Origin: Limnohabitans sp.
GTDB taxonomy: Bacteria; Planctomycetota; Phycisphaerae; Phycisphaerales; SM1A02
Assembly (NCBI GenBank): GCA_030054275.1
Contig: JASGCF010000118.1
Coordinates: 1 to 9,108 of the forward strand
Direction of reading: 5' to 3'
DNA length: 9,108 bases
Part shown: one piece after another, positions 5,858-9,108 of the stretch
Layout of the letters: each line of letters opens with the position of its first letter
Numbering within the stretch: the stretch's first letter is position 1
Position numbers and translations under genes: made by a program
Notes under the pieces: model-generated
Seen by the model: only the letters and a program-made list of their open reading frames with translations
Databases searched by the model: none
Told to the model about the DNA's origin: nothing

Positions 5858-6631
5858 TTACGCGATCGACATCCAACGGTTGATCGACGCCGTGATTCCA
5901 CTGCGCGGATCGGCCCACTGCCGCGCGTCGACCACAGCGCTTGGCACGCTTTGGCTTCCCTCCGCGAGTGAAAGCGCCGCTTTCAACGCGATGCAATCGA
6001 GCCGCGACTCGCGCGGCTCAAGGATTGGCCCGCGCAGACCACTGCGAAGGAGATCGACAATCCGCACTGCGCCGAACCGGTCACCTGCCTGCAGGATCAG
6101 TTCCTCAGGACGACCACCAGCCGCCAGCACTGCTGCACAGTCGAGACTTGCGCCAATTGCGGGCGAATGCGCGAGTTTCTGCACCGAGGCGCGTTCATGG
6201 CACGGGACGAGCAACCGCGATCCAACCCGCTGCGCTTCGGCGACCAACGCGTCGCGCAGGCTTGGCTCGACGGTTTCGGGCAAAGACACCGTCACTGGTG
6301 CGCGTCCAAGTTCTGCACCGAGCACCAGCGCCGCCGCGACAGCATCGACCGCACGCGTGACCGTCGCGGGATCCTCAAAGTGCGCGGGTGGAATGAAGAG
6401 ATCAATCCCAGAACAGACGAGTTCCACCCGCGCGAGCGTTGCTTTGAGATCCCGACGCGCAGACGCGCCAAGATCTCGCGGACGCATGGTCGGGTCGGTG
6501 CCATTGAGTTGGGCACCGCGGTAACCCAACCGAGCGACCAATGCGAGAGCCTCGCGCACACGAAGTGGCTCGTCGGCACTTCCAAGCGGTCCGATGGTGA
6601 CAGCGAGATTGGGGCGAGTGTCGTTTGGCAC
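5858..6631 (-). CDS. TIM-barrel protein of the sugar phosphate isomerase/epimerase (AP_endonuc_2) superfamily
   Basis: Residues (counted from GTG 6631, 257 aa) show the barrel pattern: LAVTIGPLG at 9-17, GYRGAQLNG at 36-44, ELVCSGIDLFIPPAHFED at 70-87, APVTVSLPE at 111-119, then a SRLLVPCHE strand, GASLDCAAVLAAG, and VRIVDLLRSG, where family members usually have a V-H-x-x-D strand end. The superfamily contains metal-dependent sugar isomerases and epimerases. Several expected metal ligands are not evident, so activity is uncertain. An ATG at 6754 would give 298 aa, but it overlaps the divergent membrane gene and adds a Cys/Arg-rich segment unlike the family. GTG 6631 is my choice, though no good ribosome binding site precedes it. 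The gene probably heads the minus-strand run of genes. A role in carbohydrate metabolism is inferred. Confidence 0.68.
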   Translation of the reverse strand: MPNDTRPNLAVTIGPLGSADEPLRVREALALVARLGYRGAQLNGTDPTMRPRDLGASARRDLKATLARVELVCSGIDLFIPPAHFEDPATVTRAVDAVAAALVLGAELGRAPVTVSLPETVEPSLRDALVAEAQRVGSRLLVPCHERASVQKLAHSPAIGASLDCAAVLAAGGRPEELILQAGDRFGAVRIVDLLRSGLRGPILEPRESRLDCIALKAALSLAEGSQSVPSAVVDARQWADPRSGITASINRWMSIA

Positions 6632-6693
6632 GGCGGGCTTGCGAGTGTAGCCACAGCCAACTTCCCCGACGCAACCGCGAGTACCATCGCGCA
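6632..6693. promoter_or_regulatory. Divergent intergenic region
   Basis: If the TIM-barrel gene starts at GTG 6631 and the membrane protein at ATG 6694, these 62 nt separate divergent starts and should hold both promoters or leaderless starts. I see no strong -35/-10 pair or ribosome binding site on either strand. Confidence 0.35.
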
Positions 6694-7275
6694 ATGCGCA
6701 CCGCCGCCGACATTGCGTTTTGGCTTGCACTATTCCTTTGGTTTTCGCTCGCACTTGTTGGCGGGATGTCTGCGATGGCCATCTTCCCCGCTGCGCGAGA
6801 ACTTCCGCTCTCGATGGAAGGCTACGAGGCGTTCATTGCTCGCGAACCTGTGCTCGGGCGGCAACTTGTCGCCGGCTACCTCGTTGAGCGCGTCTTCGAG
6901 TTTGCGCAGGCACCGCGCGCGATCTTTGCCGCCGTCGCCACAGCCGCGCTCGCCCTCGGAATCGTCTTGGCGAGCCGCGACAGCGCCCCACAACCGCTGC
7001 GCCGCCTGCGGATCACCGCGCTCGTCTGCGCAATCGCCGCGCTTGGTGCGAGTTTCGTCGCGATCGTGGGCTTCCGCGTTGCCGACAGGAAGTACCGCGT
7101 CATGGCGTACGAAGTGACCCGTGACGAAAAGTGGCTTGCCGAGGCGCTTTTCATGAAGGCCGAAGTCGATCGAGCCCATGCGTTCGCCTCGCGCGTCGCG
7201 TCCGCGGAGGTTGTGTCGATTCTCGCGCTCGCTGGGCTCAGCGCCGCCGCTGCCGGAGTGCGCCGCCGTGCCTGA
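6694..7275 (+). CDS. Predicted four-helix integral membrane protein
   Basis: A 193-aa inner-membrane protein of unknown function. Hydrophobic helices lie at about 7-27 (FWLALFLWFSLALVGGMSAM), 74-93, 105-126 and 168-188. The first helix followed by FPAARE, and a loop with YEAFIAREPVLGRQLVAGYL, recalls DUF4149/TMEM205-like proteins, but I hold that assignment weakly. The longer loop between helices 3 and 4 (ADRKYRVMAYEVTRDEKW) is charged. An upstream in-frame ATG at 6625 would add 23 residues that overlap the divergent gene and break the helix-first layout, so ATG 6694 is preferred. The 3' end overlaps the GTG start of nth by 8 nt, which implies co-transcription and translational coupling. No functional link to DNA repair is evident. 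Confidence 0.75.
   Translation: MRTAADIAFWLALFLWFSLALVGGMSAMAIFPAARELPLSMEGYEAFIAREPVLGRQLVAGYLVERVFEFAQAPRAIFAAVATAALALGIVLASRDSAPQPLRRLRITALVCAIAALGASFVAIVGFRVADRKYRVMAYEVTRDEKWLAEALFMKAEVDRAHAFASRVASAEVVSILALAGLSAAAAGVRRRA
7255..7258 (+). promoter_or_regulatory. Ribosome binding site deciding the nth start
   Basis: GGAG 9 nt before GTG 7268, inside the end of the upstream membrane protein gene. It favours GTG 7268 over the in-frame ATG at 7178, which would place 30 Arg/Ser/Pro-rich residues before the family start. Confidence 0.65.
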
Positions 7276-8071
7276 TGCAGCGCTTCCCCGCAAAACCGCA
7301 GCACAGAAAGCCCGCGCGCTTGAACTGCTTGCGGCCCTCAAGGAGCGCTTTCCAAACGCGCACTGCGAACTCGACTGGACGCAGCCGCACGAACTTCTGA
7401 TCGCGACCATTCTCTCGGCGCAATGCACGGATGTTGCGGTCAACAAGGCAACGCCCGGGCTCTTCCGAGCCTTCCCCGCCCCCGCCGACTATGCGCGCGC
7501 AACGCCGACCGACATCGAGCCCTACATTCGGTCGATCGGACTGTTTCGGGCGAAGGCGCGGGCGGTCCACGAGACAGCACGCATGCTGGTCGAGCGTTTC
7601 GGCAGCGAAGTTCCGCGCACGATGGAGGCGCTTCTTACCCTGCGCGGAGTCGCGCGGAAGACGGCGAATGTCGTCCTCGGCAACTGCTTCGGGATCAACG
7701 AAGGCGTGGTTGTCGACACGCATGTCGCGCGACTCTCCGCGCGATTCGGCCTTTCTCGACAGAAGACCCCAGAGAAGATTGAGCGCGACCTGATGGCCCT
7801 TTTTCCGCAGGAAGACTGGTGCCTTCTCTCGCACCTCTTGATCTTCCAAGGGCGGCGCGCCTGCAAAGCGCGCGGCGGCGATTGCGCGACCGACGAGATT
7901 TGCCGACGGTTTTGCGTCGAGGGACTGCGTGCGGTTCGCGCCGAGGCGACGAAGCAGAGCCCCCAATCGCCCCTCCATGAATGCACGCCGAAGCCACACC
8001 AAAAACGAGCCACAAAACCCGTCAAGAAGACCGAAAAACTAGTGGCGCCAAAACGACCTTCTCGCCGATAA
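7268..8071 (+). CDS. nth: Endonuclease III (DNA glycosylase/AP lyase)
   Basis: A 267-aa base excision repair enzyme that removes oxidised pyrimidines and cleaves at abasic sites. Motifs: LLIATILSAQCTDVAVNK at 43-60, a helix-hairpin-helix LRGVARKTANVVL at 125-137 with catalytic lysine K131, and VVDTHVARL with catalytic aspartate D150. The hairpin reads L-R-G-V-A rather than the usual L-P-G-V-G. Four cysteines at 199, 206, 212 and 216 should hold the 4Fe-4S cluster, but the spacing is C-x6-C-x5-C-x3-C, not the canonical C-x6-C-x2-C-x5-C. After about residue 225 there is a 40-residue Lys/Pro/Arg-rich tail not present in E. coli Nth (211 aa). It overlaps the upstream membrane gene by 8 nt and is followed 68 nt later by murC. 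Identity is secure; cluster integrity is uncertain. Confidence 0.94.
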   Translation: MPDAALPRKTAAQKARALELLAALKERFPNAHCELDWTQPHELLIATILSAQCTDVAVNKATPGLFRAFPAPADYARATPTDIEPYIRSIGLFRAKARAVHETARMLVERFGSEVPRTMEALLTLRGVARKTANVVLGNCFGINEGVVVDTHVARLSARFGLSRQKTPEKIERDLMALFPQEDWCLLSHLLIFQGRRACKARGGDCATDEICRRFCVEGLRAVRAEATKQSPQSPLHECTPKPHQKRATKPVKKTEKLVAPKRPSRR

Positions 8072-8078
8072 TTGGAGG

Positions 8079-8100
8079 TCGCGCGGTGCATCTCGCGCGA
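8079..8100. other. Inverted repeat between nth and murC
   Basis: TCGCGCG at 8079-8085 pairs with CGCGCGA at 8094-8100 around an 8-nt loop. No T run follows on either strand, so it is not an intrinsic terminator. Read-through into murC is expected. Confidence 0.5.
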
Positions 8101-8125
8101 AAACCGACGGATCGACCCCTCGCAC

Positions 8126-8129
8126 GGAG
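8126..8129 (+). promoter_or_regulatory. Ribosome binding site deciding the murC start
   Basis: GGAG lies 10 nt before GTG 8140 and supports that start over the in-frame ATG at 8182, which has no comparable site. Confidence 0.6.
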
Positions 8130-8139
8130 AGCGAACAGC

Positions 8140-9108
8140 GTGAGCACACCAATCCCAAGCACCGACGCGTCGGAATGCACGATGACCCGACGAGCACCGC
8201 GAACGCCTCTTGGAACCAACGGCGACTTCCGCGGCAAGCATTTGCACTTCATCGGGATCGGCGGATGTGGCATGAGTGGTTTGGCGCTCATGCTTGCGCG
8301 TCGTGGTGCGATCGTGACTGGATCTGATCAATCGGATGGCGAAGCGATTCGCAGACTCGATGCGGCTGGCATTCCCGTGCGCGTTGGTCCAGCGATGCAG
8401 TCGCTTCCTGAGCACACCGAATGCGTCATCTTTTCTGCCGCCATCCATGGAGATCATCCCGAGATTCGCTACGCGAACGCGCGCAGTATTCCAACGATGA
8501 CCTATGCAGAGGCGCTTGGTGACGCGCAACTTGGTTCGACCGCTGTTTCGATCGCTGGAACACACGGGAAGAGCACGACAACCGCGATGACTTCGTGGGT
8601 TGGCATTCGCTGTGGACTTGATCCAAGCGTGATCGTCGGAGCAACCTGCGAGCAACTCGGTGGTGGCGCGCGGCTTGGCTCGAACGCAATTCCAGTGGGC
8701 GAGCTCGCAGGAAAGCCAGGGGTACTTGTGTGTGAAGCGTGTGAGTTCAATCGCTCCTTCCATCATCACCGCCCCACCATCGGACTCATCAACAACATCG
8801 AGGAAGATCACCTCGACTACTACTCGTCACTTGGCGAAATCATCGAGAGTTTCCGCGAGTTTGCGCGCATTCTTCCATCCGCCGCGCATGGTGGAAAGTT
8901 GCTCATCGCTGAAGATGGCGCGCACCGTCGCGAAGTCACTGCGGGGCTTGACTGCGGAGTTGCGACCTTTGGCTTCTCGCCAGGCGCGGATTACCAAGTC
9001 TTCTACGACGCTGCTGCGAATCGTGTCGGCATCATGCGCGACGGCTACTGGGTTGCACAGTGGACCAATCGCATGCCAGGCAGCCACAATGCGCTGAATA
9101 GCGCCGCT
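8140..9108 (+). CDS. murC: UDP-N-acetylmuramate--L-alanine ligase, 5' part
   Basis: The frame runs open from GTG 8140 to the window end, giving the first 323 residues. MurC joins L-alanine to UDP-N-acetylmuramate with ATP in the cytoplasm, the first peptide step of peptidoglycan precursor synthesis. Motifs: nucleotide-binding HFIGIGGCGMSGLAL at 36-50, SDQSDG near 63-68, the ATP P-loop GTHGKSTTT at 140-148, E199-A-C-E202-F-N-R-S-F (EADESDASF in E. coli), INNIEEDHLDYY at 217-228 with H224, and PGSHNALNSAA at 313-323, where the C-terminal domain begins. The first 33 residues precede the usual start of the family and are Ser/Thr/Arg-rich; an alternative ATG at 8182 shortens this by 14. About 140-170 residues are missing beyond the window. 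It probably shares a transcript with nth. Its presence supports a peptidoglycan-making planctomycete. Confidence 0.95.
   Translation, partial: MSTPIPSTDASECTMTRRAPRTPLGTNGDFRGKHLHFIGIGGCGMSGLALMLARRGAIVTGSDQSDGEAIRRLDAAGIPVRVGPAMQSLPEHTECVIFSAAIHGDHPEIRYANARSIPTMTYAEALGDAQLGSTAVSIAGTHGKSTTTAMTSWVGIRCGLDPSVIVGATCEQLGGGARLGSNAIPVGELAGKPGVLVCEACEFNRSFHHHRPTIGLINNIEEDHLDYYSSLGEIIESFREFARILPSAAHGGKLLIAEDGAHRREVTAGLDCGVATFGFSPGADYQVFYDAAANRVGIMRDGYWVAQWTNRMPGSHNALNSAA

Noticed and set aside
5999..6019. Perfect 8-bp inverted repeat GAGCCGCG/CGCGGCTC
   Set aside because: It lies inside the TIM-barrel coding sequence, encodes ordinary residues and has no T run, so it is probably a by-product of GC-rich codons.
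5787..6524. 245-aa plus-strand frame starting with YSNGK repeats
   Set aside because: The repeat motif is the 15-bp DNA array in translation, and the rest is antisense to the TIM-barrel gene with Arg/Ser-rich shadow composition.
5858..6631. Endonuclease IV (nfo), suggested by the superfamily name and nearby nth
   Set aside because: The sequence lacks the many conserved His/Asp/Glu metal ligands of endonuclease IV; it fits only the wider TIM-barrel superfamily.
7522..8811. 429-aa minus-strand open frame
   Set aside because: Antisense to nth and murC, both of which have conserved catalytic motifs on the plus strand.

Overview
The window looks like chromosomal DNA of a GC-rich planctomycete, most likely of the Phycisphaerae type. 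This is inferred from gene content, not from a marker gene. The best hints are a PVC-type 'small basic protein', a secreted calcineurin-like phosphoesterase fused to a CBM9-like domain, and a single-TM, SPOR-like protein with a PALYELL N-terminus. No mobile element, CRISPR array, tRNA or rRNA gene was recognised.

Layout: positions 1-328 carry no convincing protein gene, but the minus strand ends in a clean intrinsic terminator (61-100) preceded by a foldable stretch (173-238). A plus-strand secreted metallophosphoesterase follows (329-2293). Next come a structured spacer with two adjacent hairpins, a 66-aa lipoprotein (2568-2768), a six-copy 14-bp tandem repeat that starts at the lipoprotein stop codon, and a plus-strand terminator (2899-2932). 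From about 2933 to 3225 there is a non-coding stretch with a 13-bp hairpin and its own plus-strand terminator, a candidate small RNA. Four minus-strand genes follow in decreasing coordinate order of transcription: a TIM-barrel sugar isomerase-like protein (5858-6631), a SPOR-like membrane protein (5007-5750), the small basic protein (4718-4948, with terminator) and a class I/II aminotransferase (3252-4457). A 15-bp repeat lies between the first two of these.

Divergently, on the plus strand, a probable operon holds a four-helix membrane protein (6694-7275), endonuclease III (nth, GTG start overlapping the previous gene by 8 nt) and the 5' part of murC (GTG start at 8140, running off the window). 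murC has no stop in the window and a GTG start, so an ATG-to-stop ORF scan misses it.

Functionally the window mixes housekeeping genes (base excision repair, peptidoglycan precursor ligation, transamination) with envelope proteins. No complete new multi-gene system is evident. The most unusual signals are the two tandem repeats beginning at or just after stop codons, the two terminator-ended non-coding regions, and an endonuclease III whose four cluster cysteines are spaced differently from the standard pattern.
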